From positions 2,021,277 to 2,085,276 of the forward strand of contig NZ_CP060395.1 of assembly GCF_015840335.1 (NCBI RefSeq): a stretch of DNA of 64,000 nt, in the 5' to 3' direction. The position numbers and the translations under genes were made by a program. Source of the stretch: Synechococcus sp. CBW1108 (lineage in GTDB: Bacteria; Cyanobacteriota; Cyanobacteriia; PCC-6307; Cyanobiaceae). Under the pieces are notes generated by a model that ran no database searches, had not been told where the DNA came from, and saw only the letters and a list, made by a program, of their open reading frames with translations. Shown one piece after another: positions 52,038 through 61,616 of the stretch; the first letter of the stretch is position 1, and each line of letters begins with the position of its first letter.

Positions 52038-53543
52038 TCAATCCCTTACCCGCTCCGCCAGCACCCGGCCGGACGCATCCACCAAAGCAATCCGCAGCGG
52101 CATCTCGCCGGCCGCATGGGTGGAGCAGGAGAGACAGGGATCGAAGCAGCGGATGCCCGCCTCCACACGGTTGAGCAGGGGCTCGGGGATCTCGGCGCCC
52201 GCGGCCACCGGGGCGGGAATGAATTCGCGGGCGATCTGGGCCACGGTGCGGTTCATGGCCAGGTTGTTCTGGCCCGTGGCAATGATCAGGTTGACGCGGG
52301 TGATCAGGCTGTCGTCGTTGACGCAGTAGTGGTGAAACAACGTGCCCCGCGGCGCCTCGCTCACCCCCACCGCCCCATTGGCGTTGAGGCTGGCATGGGC
52401 GCGGATGCGGCCACCCATCAACGCGTCGCCGGCCACCAGCTGCTCGATCCCCTCCAGGCAGGCCACGATTTCCACCAGCCGGGCGTGGTGATAGGCAAAC
52501 GAGGAGGTGATGATGCGGCCGCCACTCCCAGGGGTGCCGCTGCGCTGGCGCAGCTCGGCCAGCTCCGCATCAGCCCAGGCGGTGCCGATCCGCTCGCACA
52601 CATTCAGCCGCGCCAGCGGACCCACCCGATACATCCCCTCCGGATAGCCGAGCGGCTTGTAGTAGGGGAACTTGAGATAGCTCCAGCTCTCCACCGCCTC
52701 GCCCAGGAAGCTGGCGTAATCGTCTTCCGAGAGGCCATCGGCCACGATCCGGCCGTGGCTGTCGATGAAGCGGATCGCCCCCTCAATGCACTCCCAGCCG
52801 CCATCGGGTGTCACCAGGCCCATGAACAGCGACGGGAAGTCGCCAAAAGTGAGCTGCTCACGCTGCAGTGGCCCATCCAGCAATTTTTTGTAGAGCTCCA
52901 GCGCCGCGGCCGCGGTGGCCCTGGCCTCCGGTAGCCGTTCCAGGATCCAATCGCGGGCTATGGCGCTGAGGGGCGAGCGCACCCCACCGGGCACGGCCCA
53001 GGCCGAGTGGATCTTGCGGCCCGCCAGCAGCTCAATGATCTGCTGGCCAAACTGGCGCAGGCGGATGCCGGCGCGAGCCAGCTCGGGATCGGCCGCCATC
53101 AGGCCAAACACATTGCGCTTGGCCGGATCGCTCTCCCAACCCAGCAGGAAATCGGGGCTGCTGAGGTGGAAAAAGGAGAGGGCATGGCTCTGGCAGATTT
53201 GGGCCAGATTGAGAAGCCGCCGCAGCTGGCGGGCCGCCGGTGGCGGCTGCACCCCCAGCAGCTTGTCGCCGGTTTTGGCCGCGGCCAGCAGGTGGCTCAC
53301 CGGGCAGATGCCGCAGATGCGGGCGGTGATGCCCGCCATCTCCGTGAAGGGCCGGCCCTCACAGAAGGTCTCGAAGCCGCGATACTCCACCACGTGGAAG
53401 CGAGCGTCGGCGATCCGGCCGGCCCCATCGAGGTGCAGGGTGATCTTGGCGTGGCCCTCGATCCGGGTCACCGGGTCGATCGTGATCATGCGGGGCGTGG
53501 GATCCGAGCTCACAGCGATCTCCCTCTGCCGAATGCCGATCAA
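52038..53543 (-). CDS. hoxH: Bidirectional [NiFe] hydrogenase large subunit HoxH
   Basis: HoxH holds the Ni-Fe(CN)2CO active site. The 501-residue precursor has the two nickel motifs: RICGIC (Cys77, Cys80) and DPCLSCSTH (Cys470, Cys473, His476), followed by a 25-residue tail that HoxW should remove after His476. The N-terminus [16 protein letters not shown] is canonical; an internal Met19 is an alternative start. It is separated from hoxY by the efflux/channel module (53585-60996), and from hoxW by the cassette array. Confidence 0.96.
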   Translation of the reverse strand: MIGIRQREIAVSSDPTPRMITIDPVTRIEGHAKITLHLDGAGRIADARFHVVEYRGFETFCEGRPFTEMAGITARICGICPVSHLLAAAKTGDKLLGVQPPPAARQLRRLLNLAQICQSHALSFFHLSSPDFLLGWESDPAKRNVFGLMAADPELARAGIRLRQFGQQIIELLAGRKIHSAWAVPGGVRSPLSAIARDWILERLPEARATAAAALELYKKLLDGPLQREQLTFGDFPSLFMGLVTPDGGWECIEGAIRFIDSHGRIVADGLSEDDYASFLGEAVESWSYLKFPYYKPLGYPEGMYRVGPLARLNVCERIGTAWADAELAELRQRSGTPGSGGRIITSSFAYHHARLVEIVACLEGIEQLVAGDALMGGRIRAHASLNANGAVGVSEAPRGTLFHHYCVNDDSLITRVNLIIATGQNNLAMNRTVAQIAREFIPAPVAAGAEIPEPLLNRVEAGIRCFDPCLSCSTHAAGEMPLRIALVDASGRVLAERVRD

Positions 53544-53584
53544 TCAAATCCCAGCATGGCCGCGATCCGCGCCAGAGGTGCACC

Positions 53585-54190
53585 TCAGTCCGGCGCACCC
53601 CCCAGGGAGCCAGACGGGCTGGGGAGACGGCCTTCCACTTCGAGCCGCATGGTGATGATCCGCTGCACCACGTACACCAGCTGGGCCGTGCTCCAGCCGG
53701 CCATCAACACACCATTCACCGCCTCGGCAACGCTGAGCAGGCGCCAGCACACCGGCAGGGTCATGTCGCCATAGCCAACGGTGGTGAAGGTGATGCCGGA
53801 GAAATAGAGGCTGCCCTCCAACCCCGAAAACAGGCCCAGCCCCTGATACAGCAGGGCCCAGAGCAGGATCTCCACCCACAGCGCCAGGGCCGTGAGCAGG
53901 GCCATGGCCAGGATCATCAACAGGCGCCGCCGACTGCGCGGCGCGCACCAGGCATCCAGCCGTTGCCGGTGGGTGAGCTCTGCCTGGACCACCGTCACCA
54001 ATGTGTGAATGATGGCGGTGAGGATCAGCATGCCCACCGCGATGCCCAGCTGCGCCGGCAACCCCAGGCACACTCCAGGGGGCTGGGGCGGCCTGCCCTG
54101 GCCCCAGGCAGGTGCGGCCGCGGCCAGCACGCCCAAGGCAACGGCAGCCGCAAGCCGGCGATGGCGCTGCAGCAGCGGGATCCAGGCCAT
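53585..54190 (-). CDS. Two-helix potassium channel
   Basis: The 201-residue protein has an N-terminal hydrophobic segment, a helix at LGIAVGMLILTAIIHTLVTV, a helix LLMILAMALLTALALWVEIL, a pore loop with selectivity filter TVGYGD near 150 and a last helix. The filter identifies an Ion_trans_2-type K+ channel; no RCK domain is present. ATG 54190 shares one base with the FUSC gene stop, so it is the last gene of the hlyD-small-FUSC-channel run. Confidence 0.85.
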   Translation of the reverse strand: MAWIPLLQRHRRLAAAVALGVLAAAAPAWGQGRPPQPPGVCLGLPAQLGIAVGMLILTAIIHTLVTVVQAELTHRQRLDAWCAPRSRRRLLMILAMALLTALALWVEILLWALLYQGLGLFSGLEGSLYFSGITFTTVGYGDMTLPVCWRLLSVAEAVNGVLMAGWSTAQLVYVVQRIITMRLEVEGRLPSPSGSLGGAPD

Positions 54191-55317
54191 CAGGAAGCCT
54201 CCGCCCGCGACAACTCCGGCGGGAGCGGCTCGGCCAAGGGCACCCCGAGCCAGCGCGCTTCCTCCCGCGCCGCCGGCAGCAGCCGTTGCAGCTGCTCGCG
54301 GCTGGCTGCTGGATCTGCTCTGAGCTGGTTGTAGCGACGCAGCGCACTGTTGGGAAACAGCAGCAGCCCCACCGCCAGCGCCAGGCCACAGCCCATCAGG
54401 TAATCCATCCAACGGTTGGGGATGTACCAGGCCACCAGCGGCCCGTAGCCCACAAACGCCACCCCGCTCGAGATCAACGCCGTGCGCAGATAACTCGCCT
54501 TGTTCAACGCCATCAGCAACGCGGCGGTGCCGCCCATCACCAGGCCGTTCTGCAGCGCCCCGATCCCCAGGGTATTGAACACCAACAACGGCATCAGGAT
54601 GCCGAACGACACACCCACCATCCGGTCGCGCACCCGGCCGAGGGTGTCGCCGATGCTGTCGTTCAGCAACAACACCACCCCGAAATAGAGATATTTCGGG
54701 GTCACCGCTCCCACCCCCTGGCCGATGGCCAGGGCCAAGCTGGCAAACACGAGCTTGCGCCAAAAAAACGCCGACTGCAGGCCTGCGATCACCCGCTCAG
54801 CCAGCGGCGGCTCAGCCTGCTCCGAGCCGGGGCCCGCTGCTGGGCTCTCAGAGGCGGTGATCACGGCAGGGGAGAAGGCCAGCTGCAGCGCCGTGGCGAT
54901 CACCATGCCCAGGCCAATGGCCAGGAGCTGCTGGCCCCAGTCACGCCAGCTGGGGGCGCTGCTCAGCAGCGGCAGCACGCCAGCCACCGCCACAACGCCC
55001 GAAAGCATCCGCAATTTGCCGGGCAGCAGCAGAGCGAACAGCTGCATCAACGCCGCCACCAACCCGAACAGGAACACCTGGGGCACCGCGCTCAGGGCAA
55101 GCGCCAGCACGACGCCCACCGCCATGCAGACCCCCACCACTACCAGCAATACCGGATAGATCGCCAGGGGCCAGCGGCTGAAATCCGGTCGCACGATCAG
55201 GGCCGCGATCACCGCGCCGTAGGCGATGGCCTCACCGCTGAGGCCAATGCCATCGCAGACAGCACTGGTAAGGCCAACCGCCAGAGCGATCACCAGAGCC
55301 CCGCGCAGCTGCACCAT
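54190..55317 (-). CDS. FUSC-family membrane protein (aromatic-acid efflux type)
   Basis: The 375-residue protein has two sets of membrane helices separated by a hydrophilic stretch (SPAAGPGSEQAEPPLAERV), the layout of half-size FUSC proteins. SPKYLYFGVVLLLNDSIGDT-like repeats (TPKYLYFGVVLLLNDSIGDT at about 208) and RVRDRMVGVSFGILMPLLV fit the FUSC/YccS motif. Relatives (AaeB-type) export hydroxylated aromatic acids with an AaeA/HlyD partner, which is present next door; the substrate is not known. Confidence 0.82.
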   Translation of the reverse strand: MVQLRGALVIALAVGLTSAVCDGIGLSGEAIAYGAVIAALIVRPDFSRWPLAIYPVLLVVVGVCMAVGVVLALALSAVPQVFLFGLVAALMQLFALLLPGKLRMLSGVVAVAGVLPLLSSAPSWRDWGQQLLAIGLGMVIATALQLAFSPAVITASESPAAGPGSEQAEPPLAERVIAGLQSAFFWRKLVFASLALAIGQGVGAVTPKYLYFGVVLLLNDSIGDTLGRVRDRMVGVSFGILMPLLVFNTLGIGALQNGLVMGGTAALLMALNKASYLRTALISSGVAFVGYGPLVAWYIPNRWMDYLMGCGLALAVGLLLFPNSALRRYNQLRADPAASREQLQRLLPAAREEARWLGVPLAEPLPPELSRAEAS

Positions 55318-55494
55318 TCAGGCCCGGGGGGGCCGCAACGCCCGGGCCCAGCCCACCAGCAACACCACCAGCAGCAGCGCCACCCAAAACCACAGCCGCG
55401 GCGGCGAGCTGATGGCGGCGATTACCAGCAGCAGCAGCGCGATCCAGGGGGCCGGCTGCCGCCAGGGCTTCAACCAACGCTCAAGCTTGCTCAT
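55318..55494 (-). CDS. Small membrane protein of the efflux operon
   Basis: The 58-residue protein (from ATG 55494) has a basic amphipathic N-terminus (SKLERWLKPWRQPAPW) and a membrane stretch (IALLLLVIAAISSPPRLWFW ... VALLLVVLLVGWA). In size and place it resembles AaeX/DUF1656-type small proteins that accompany FUSC/HlyD efflux pairs. It lies 13 bases after the HlyD stop and directly before FUSC. Confidence 0.6.
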   Translation of the reverse strand: MSKLERWLKPWRQPAPWIALLLLVIAAISSPPRLWFWVALLLVVLLVGWARALRPPRA

Positions 55495-55507
55495 CGCTCC
55501 GCACCTC

Positions 55508-56668
55508 TCATCGCTCCGCACCACCCAGCCAGCGCAGGAACGGCAACACAAAGCTCACCAGGGAGCGCCGCTCCACCTCCACCTTGGCCCGCGCGGGCGT
55601 GCCGTTCTCCAGCGGTAGATCGGGCCCCCGGCCGCTGCTCCAGCGGAGTCCACTCGGGTTGTCGGCCGGCTCCAGTTCCACGGTCACCAGTTGCACCGGT
55701 GAACTGATCTTGTCGGCGGCGGTGGCCAGGGGGTCACCGCCCTCACCAAAGGCCGCCTGGCGGCTGCGGGCAATCAGACTCATCGCCACGTCTGGATCCC
55801 CCACCACCCGGCTCACCTCGGCCAGATCGGCTGTGGCGGGCGAGATGGCCACAATTTTTCCCTCCACAGAGCCGTAGCGCTCGGCCGTGCCGCCATAGCG
55901 CTCGCGGGTCTGCAGCAGCGGATCGAGCTGGATCGACTCGCCCAGCCGCAGGCGCACCGCATCGGCATCACTGAACAGGGCGGTCGCCAGGCGCGGGCGG
56001 CTGGATTGCAGGGGCCCGGGGCCCAGGGTGCCCAGCCGCTGGCCCGGCAGCACCGCCTGACCAGGACTGACGGCCAGGCTCAACAGCCGGCCCGCGCGCG
56101 GCGCCAGCACCGCTTGGGCATCCTCCTGACCCTCCAGTTCGGCCCGGTTGGCATCGAGCTGGGCCAGCTGACCCTCCAGGGCTTTAATCTGACTTTGGTT
56201 GCGCAGGTAGAGATCCTGGGCTCCCACCCACAGCGGGCTGTAACGGGGGATCACCTCATCGCGGCGCAGGGTTTCGAGCGCCTGCAACTGCTTCTGCACC
56301 GGCTGGTTGGTGGTGCGCAGGGTGGCGATCTGGGCCCGGATCGCCTGCTGCTGCCGGTCGATGGCCTGCCCCTGTCGCACCAGGGCATCGGGGTTCGCGC
56401 CCACCGCCCCAGCGCCCGGCGCCGCCTGGTCCACCCGATTCAGCGTGGCCAACACTTCGCCCTGACGCACTGCATCGCCGACCCGGCGGGGCAAGGCCTG
56501 TACCTGGCCTGCCGATCGCGCATAAAACCCGACGCGGCTGTCCGGTTGGAGCAGCACCGCACTGCCCTCCACCTTCACGGCCACGCCCGGAGAGAGGGCC
56601 CAGGCTCCACTGATCGCCGTCACCAGAGCCATCGGCAGCAGGCTCAGGGCCCGGTCCATTGCTGCCAT
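55508..56668 (-). CDS. HlyD-family periplasmic adaptor
   Basis: The 386-residue membrane-fusion protein has one N-terminal membrane helix, a lipoyl half (YARSAGQVQALPRRVGDAVR, QGEVLATLNRV), a coiled-coil hairpin (about 95-195), the second lipoyl half (VLAPRAGRLLSLAVSPGQAV) and a C-terminal beta-barrel. It would link the inner-membrane FUSC transporter to the outer-membrane TolC-like channel, which is encoded divergently 87 bases away. The N-terminal ATG at 56668 or 56659 may be used. Confidence 0.85.
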   Translation of the reverse strand: MAAMDRALSLLPMALVTAISGAWALSPGVAVKVEGSAVLLQPDSRVGFYARSAGQVQALPRRVGDAVRQGEVLATLNRVDQAAPGAGAVGANPDALVRQGQAIDRQQQAIRAQIATLRTTNQPVQKQLQALETLRRDEVIPRYSPLWVGAQDLYLRNQSQIKALEGQLAQLDANRAELEGQEDAQAVLAPRAGRLLSLAVSPGQAVLPGQRLGTLGPGPLQSSRPRLATALFSDADAVRLRLGESIQLDPLLQTRERYGGTAERYGSVEGKIVAISPATADLAEVSRVVGDPDVAMSLIARSRQAAFGEGGDPLATAADKISSPVQLVTVELEPADNPSGLRWSSGRGPDLPLENGTPARAKVEVERRSLVSFVLPFLRWLGGAER

Positions 56669-57831
56669 GCCGCCCTACTGCGCTGCCACGGAAGAAGTGG
56701 CCTTACCGTACCGGCAATTGTTCCTGTTGCAGCTTTGCGTCGGCGATCCTGCTGGATGAGTGCGCTCGCAGCGGTGATCCTGGGGCTGGCGCCGGGCCAG
56801 GGGGCTCTAGCAGCCACCCCTCCCCTGATGCTCAGCCGCCAGCAGGCCCTTGAGCTGGGATTGGGCGCGTCCCTGAGCCTGCGCAGCCAGGTGCTGAAAG
56901 TGGAGGAGAACCAGGCCCTGGTTGGGTTGGCCCGCACCCGTTTTCTGCCCAAACTCGATCTGGTGGCCCTGGGCACCTTTGCCCAGGTGAACACTGACAT
57001 CGGCTTCATTTCCAACCTGCCCACAATCGGCGACCTGAGCCTCAACCTCGGTGCCGACGGTTCGGCCCTGATCAACAACACCTTTGTGAATCTGGGTTTG
57101 ATCTTGCGGATGCCGTTGCTGGATTTTGGCCGCAGCCCACTAAAGCAGGCTGCCCAGGCCGATCTGCAGGCGGCCCGCGCCGAGCAGGAGGAGCAGCAAC
57201 GCCGGGCCCGCTTTGAAATCCTGAGCCGCTATCTCTCTGCCCAATTGAGCGCCGCCCAGATTCCGGTATGGGAAAGCTCGCTGGCGTTGTCCCGCCAGTT
57301 GCTGCGCGACGTAAATGCAATCCGCCGCGAGGGCCTTGCCCCACGCATTGATACCTAGGGCTTGCTGAATTTCATTCGCGGGTTTTTCGTCCGCGCCAAG
57401 GGCCGCGACTCAGCCTGCAGCGCCAAGCGCTGGTGACCTCAATTTTACTCCTAGAAGCTGACTAAGCAGCCCACAGAAGCGCTGGACGGCGCCAGGAGGC
57501 GAGCAAATAGAGCATCAGGATGTACACAGAGACAAGAATAGATAATAAGAGGCGCAGTAGCCTGAGAACCTTCTCGGCATTCATCACAAAGAACGCCATC
57601 GTGATCACCGTTCTTGATGTTTCAATCAGCTTGGTCATGATCCGATCCAGTCCATATTTCCGTTTGCTCGTTCCGATTCTTCCCTCGATCACGGAACGCT
57701 TTCTCAAGTCTGATTTAAAAAGCTCTTGTTGCTCTGCTGTCTGCACCTCGGCCTCTACCTGCTTCTTGCGTGGACGGCCACTGAGTCTGATGTTATTTTC
57801 TGCGCAGAACTTCTTGTTGCCTAATGTCATA

Positions 57832-58861
57832 CTTGATTACCCAGCTCGCTCCGCGCACCGCGAGCCTGGGCCGTAGACTGGTACGCACATACCAGTTCAG
57901 TCATGGCGCGCAACGTCATCCAGTTCCAGAAAGGCCTTTCACTGCCTGACTTCCAGCGGCTCTACGGCACCGAGGTGCAATGTGAGGCTGCTTTGGAGAA
58001 GGCGCGCTGGCCCGGTGGGTTCCGCTGTCCCCGCTGCAATGGCCATGAGCATGGGCTGGTCTATGGCCGCAGGCTCAAGCGCTATCAGTGCCGCAGCTGC
58101 GGCCATCAGGCCACGCTCACGGCTGGCACGATCATGCAGGCCACGAAATTGCCTCTGACCACCTGGTTTCTGGCCTTTTACATGATCGGGCAGGCCAAAA
58201 CAGGGATCTCCTCGCTGGAGCTCAGCCGCCACCTGGGCGTGAACTACGACACCGCCTGGCTGCTGCACCACAAGATTCTGCGGGCGATGGCTGATCGGGA
58301 GGAGGCTTACCTGCTGCGGGGAAAAGTCCAGATCGATGATTCCTACCTCGGCGGAGAACTGCCGGGCGGCAAGGCAGGTCGGGGTTCAGAGAACAAGATC
58401 CCCATCGTCGCGGCCGTCTCCTTGAATGAGGCGGGCCGGCTGATTCACGCCAGGATCACAGCCGTGAGTGGCTTCAGCTCAGAGGCCATCGCTGAGTGGG
58501 CCAAGCGCCATCTGGCGCCCGGCAGTCAGGTGCTCTCCGATGGCCTGGCCTGCTTTCGTGCCGTGACCACGGCAGGCTGCAGCCATCACGCCATCGTCAC
58601 CGGTGGGAAGCACCCAAACGACTTGCCGCAGTTCCGTTGGATCAACACCGTGCTGGGCAACCTCAAGACCGGCTTCAACGGCACCTTCCACGCTTTCAAT
58701 TTCGACAAGTACGCCAGGCGCTACCTGGGCGGCTTCTGCTTCCGGTTCAACCGGCGCTTCTCGATGGTTGCGATGACTGATCGCATTGCCAATGCGGTCT
58801 GTTGCTGCATGCCCTGCACGGAGCGGGATCTCAGGGTTGCGGAGGCTTATGGGTAATCAAG
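57832..58861 (+). mobile_element. IS1595-family insertion sequence, copy 3, nested
   Basis: The 1030-bp copy is inserted in the transposase of IS copy C, with the perfect 8-bp target duplication ATGTCATA (57824-57831, 58862-58869). Nesting gives the order of events: tolC, then IS5-like copy C, then this IS1595 copy. Confidence 0.95.
57903..58856 (+). CDS. IS1595-family (ISXO2-like) transposase, copy 3
   Basis: The 317-residue protein is identical to that of copy 1, with zinc ribbon (CPRC, CRSC) and catalytic motifs (QIDDSYLGG, VLSDGL). It is complete and likely active. Its direction is opposite to that of the host IS and the same as that of tolC. Confidence 0.95.
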   Translation: MARNVIQFQKGLSLPDFQRLYGTEVQCEAALEKARWPGGFRCPRCNGHEHGLVYGRRLKRYQCRSCGHQATLTAGTIMQATKLPLTTWFLAFYMIGQAKTGISSLELSRHLGVNYDTAWLLHHKILRAMADREEAYLLRGKVQIDDSYLGGELPGGKAGRGSENKIPIVAAVSLNEAGRLIHARITAVSGFSSEAIAEWAKRHLAPGSQVLSDGLACFRAVTTAGCSHHAIVTGGKHPNDLPQFRWINTVLGNLKTGFNGTFHAFNFDKYARRYLGGFCFRFNRRFSMVAMTDRIANAVCCCMPCTERDLRVAEAYG

Positions 58862-61009
58862 ATGTCATATAGATTGAATCGGCACAGATTCGTGCTGGAT
58901 AGTACCCTCGCTCTTCCTTGTATTGCTTGGTACGTGCGATCAGGTCGTTGGCTTCATTGTAGTTGTCCCAGCTGATTCGATCCACATCGACAAAGCCATT
59001 ATCATCTGATATTGAGATCTTCGCACCGAACTCTGTTCGCCTTCCCGCCTTGCCCCTCACGATCGGCCGCACGTGTGGTTTTGACAAATTGACAATCCGA
59101 TCGTCGATGCGCCGGCTATCAGCGTCATACATCTCCTGCTGCTGCCGGTACAGTTCACTGGTGATCAGCAGCTTGCGGTAGAGCTGGGTTCCAAGCTCCA
59201 AAAGCATGGCACCGCAATGGATCATCTGATCAATTGCTCTGAGGTTTCTCCGGATCTCGTTGAGCTGAAAGCGCTTGACTTCACGGATCTCGGCGCATTT
59301 GGGCTTTTTCTTCTTGATGATCGCCAGAAACCGATTCCGAGCTTTATCCCGGTTGCAGCGGGGTTTACGATTGATCTTTCCCTGCAACTGCTTGAACAGT
59401 TCGTCGATGATCTTCTCAGTGGCCTCTCTCGCTTCGTTGAGCAACCTCAGATCTACTGGGTAGGGAATGTCATCAGGCACGCAGGTTGCATCAAGAATCA
59501 GAGTACCCCAGTTACTTTCAGGATCCAACGTTGCAGGCTTCACCCCTAGCGCTTCGTCGATGGCAGCAAGCTGTTGCTCCTCTTCTTGTTCGCTATCATC
59601 CTCCTCCGCCGAAACCAGCATCTCTTTAATCATCGCAATGCCATTGGCCTTGGTCATGTCATTGCAGATCTTGATCAGATCAGGGCCAATGCGCTTACGA
59701 AAATGCACCATCATCGATGGATCAAACGGGGGCATTGCCTGGTATGCACTCAAGCCAATGAAAAATTGTAGATACGGTGATTCCGTGATCAGCTGAACTG
59801 TTTCGCGGTCTGTCACTCCCAGGCGTTGCTGGATGTACAGCGCACCGAACGCCATCTGAAACGGCTTGGCCGGTGCTCCTGTCTTGGCACTGAATTGGGG
59901 TGCATACTGGCTTTCCAGCGGCATCCATGGAATCAGGTTACGAAGCAGAAGCCAGCGATTATTAGGATCTAGTTTGCCGCCGAAGGGCGTGTAAAACTCC
60001 TCGATCGATAGCTGACCTGCGTGCTGAAAAACGTACATTGGCGTGTCAGCAGATTGTTCTAAGCCAGGAATGGCTCCATTAGGCTCATTTTAACGTGAGA
60101 CCATCCCTGGAATCAACTGCGGCGCAATGGATATCGGTTCCTCAGCAAGCCCTACCTATCAGGCCGAAGCCCTGCTGCAAGCCGACCTGCAGGGATTGGC
60201 AGAGGCCCAGGCCCAGCATGAAATCGCCCTCAGTGCACTGGCCCGCGTGCTGAATCTGGCGGCCGAATCCCGCGTCGAACCCGCTGACCCCCTCCAGACG
60301 GATCCGGCTTGGGGCCACAGCTTGGGCGACAGCCTCAGCAAAGCCGTGGAGCAGCGCCCTGCCCTGGAAAGCCTTTCGCAACTCCAGCAGGCCCAGCAAG
60401 CCAACGTGCAATTGGCCCGAGCTGGACGGTTGCCCAGCGTCGGCCTTCTGGTGGGAGGGGGCATCAGCGGCAACTGGCTCAATGTTCCAAATCTCAGCAC
60501 TACCCCCTCTGTCAGCAGCAGTGGCGCTGGCGTGACTTTGCCAACCGTCAACACGAGCGGCAATGCCTCGGGCAGCTTCGTCGACTGGGGGGCCGCCATC
60601 AGCGTGCGCCAGCCCATCTTTGACGGAGGCCTCAGCCGCGAGTCGATTGCCCTGGCCCAGCGCCGTGCGGCCCAGGCGGAGATCGCCCTTCAGCAGGCCC
60701 AGCAGGCCATCATCCAAAACGTGGAAACCTGGTTCGCCACCCACCGAGCAGCGGCCGCCCAGACCGCTGCCGCGCGGGCGGCCATCGTGGCGGGAGAACG
60801 GTCGGTGCAGGATGCCCTTCTGCGCTATCGGGCCGGCCTCTCCTCTCTGACCGAGCTGTTGGTCGCCCAGCGCAACCTGCAGGTGGCCCGCTCAGCTGAG
60901 GCCCTGGCGATCTACCGCTGGAACCTGAGTCGGGCTGGACTGGAATTGGAAACTGGCCTGGTGGACGACCCATCGGCGGGCAGCCCGGCGGGCTGATCCC
61001 GGCCCGCCC

Positions 61010-61588
61010 TCAGCCAAAACCCAGCATGGCCGGGCCTTCCATCGGTGGCGCCTCGCCACGCAGCAGGGCCTCGAGAAAGGTCCGGATCCGCTCAGCCGAA
61101 GGCGGGCAGCCCGGCAGGAAATGATCCACCGGGATCAACTCATGCAGGGGCAGCACCCGCTCCAGCAACTCAGGCACGATGCCCGGAGCATGGGGATGCT
61201 GGGCGCCGGTGTCGGCCAGCTCCACATAGCCGCGCTTCAGCACGCTCTGGCGGCTGCCGCCCTCGACGCCGGCCCAGAGGTTGCGCATGCCCGGCACGTT
61301 GGCACTGACGGCGCAGTCGCCGAAGGAGACCACCACCTTGCTGCGGGCCCGCAGCTGCAGGGCGAGTTCAAGGTTGTCGGCGTTGGCCACCGCCCCCTCC
61401 ACCAGACACAGATCCACACCCTCGGGAAACACCTTGATGTCACTGGCCACCGGCGAGTAGACGATCTCCACCCGCTCGGCGAGCTCAAAGAGCCATTCGT
61501 CCAGATCGAGGAACGACATGTGGCAGCCGCTGCAGCCCGCCAGCCACACCGTGGCGAATCGCAGCTTTGGGGGTGTGGCAAGGGTCAT
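61010..61588 (-). CDS. hoxY: Bidirectional hydrogenase small subunit HoxY
   Basis: HoxY carries the proximal 4Fe-4S cluster next to the HoxH active site. The 192-residue protein has [18 protein letters not shown] (Cys19, Cys22), [18 protein letters not shown] (Cys near 96) and [12 protein letters not shown] (Cys near 160), the four expected ligands. It follows hoxU by 15 bases, a gap made by a 19-bp tandem duplication. It ends 14 bases from the convergent tolC end. Confidence 0.96.
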   Translation of the reverse strand: MTLATPPKLRFATVWLAGCSGCHMSFLDLDEWLFELAERVEIVYSPVASDIKVFPEGVDLCLVEGAVANADNLELALQLRARSKVVVSFGDCAVSANVPGMRNLWAGVEGGSRQSVLKRGYVELADTGAQHPHAPGIVPELLERVLPLHELIPVDHFLPGCPPSAERIRTFLEALLRGEAPPMEGPAMLGFG

Positions 61589-61616
61589 TGGTTATGCCAA
61601 GGGTCATTGGTTGTGC
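61579..61616. repeat. 19-bp tandem duplication at the hoxU/hoxY junction
   Basis: Two 19-bp units (61579-61597, 61598-61616) differ at one base. Each contains, on the minus strand, CCAATGACCCTTG: the first unit met in the sense direction ends hoxU (TGA), the second starts hoxY (ATG). A single unit would give the usual ATGA stop/start overlap. Confidence 0.85.

Larger units (their letters stand above)
57462..60038 (-). pseudogene. DUF772/DDE transposase, copy C, split by IS1595 copy 3
   Basis: The N-terminal part (60038 to 58862) contains the DUF772-type domain and the first two acidic motifs and stops within the nested IS; the C-terminal part (57831 to 57462) has the third acidic motif (VIEGRIGTSKRKYGL). 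The cut is right after ICADSIYMT. The joined gene would be 512 codons like copy A. It can only be active with help in trans. Confidence 0.93.
57357..60153 (-). mobile_element. IS5-like insertion sequence, copy C, carrying IS1595 copy 3
   Basis: It lies in inverse orientation to copies A and B, with the 12-bp ends and a 4-bp target duplication ACCT (57353-57356, 60154-60157) in the tolC-like gene. Without the nested IS1595 copy and its duplication it is 1759 bp, one base less than copy A. Confidence 0.93.
56756..60996 (+). pseudogene. TolC-family outer-membrane efflux gene, interrupted by nested ISs
   Basis: The gene starts at ATG 56756 with a signal peptide (SALAAVILGLAPGQGALA) and the TolC-like helix LSRQQALELGLGASLSLRSQ. 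At 57356 it is cut by IS copy C and resumes at 60158. Removing the IS and one target repeat joins RIDT to YQAEALL in frame and gives exactly 480 codons with the later barrel/coil repeats (FVDWGAAISVRQPIFDGGLS, LTELLVAQRNLQVARSAEAL). The second half is open as 60127-60996, starting with an ATG supplied by the IS. Without repair the HlyD-FUSC pump lacks its own exit channel. Confidence 0.93.
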
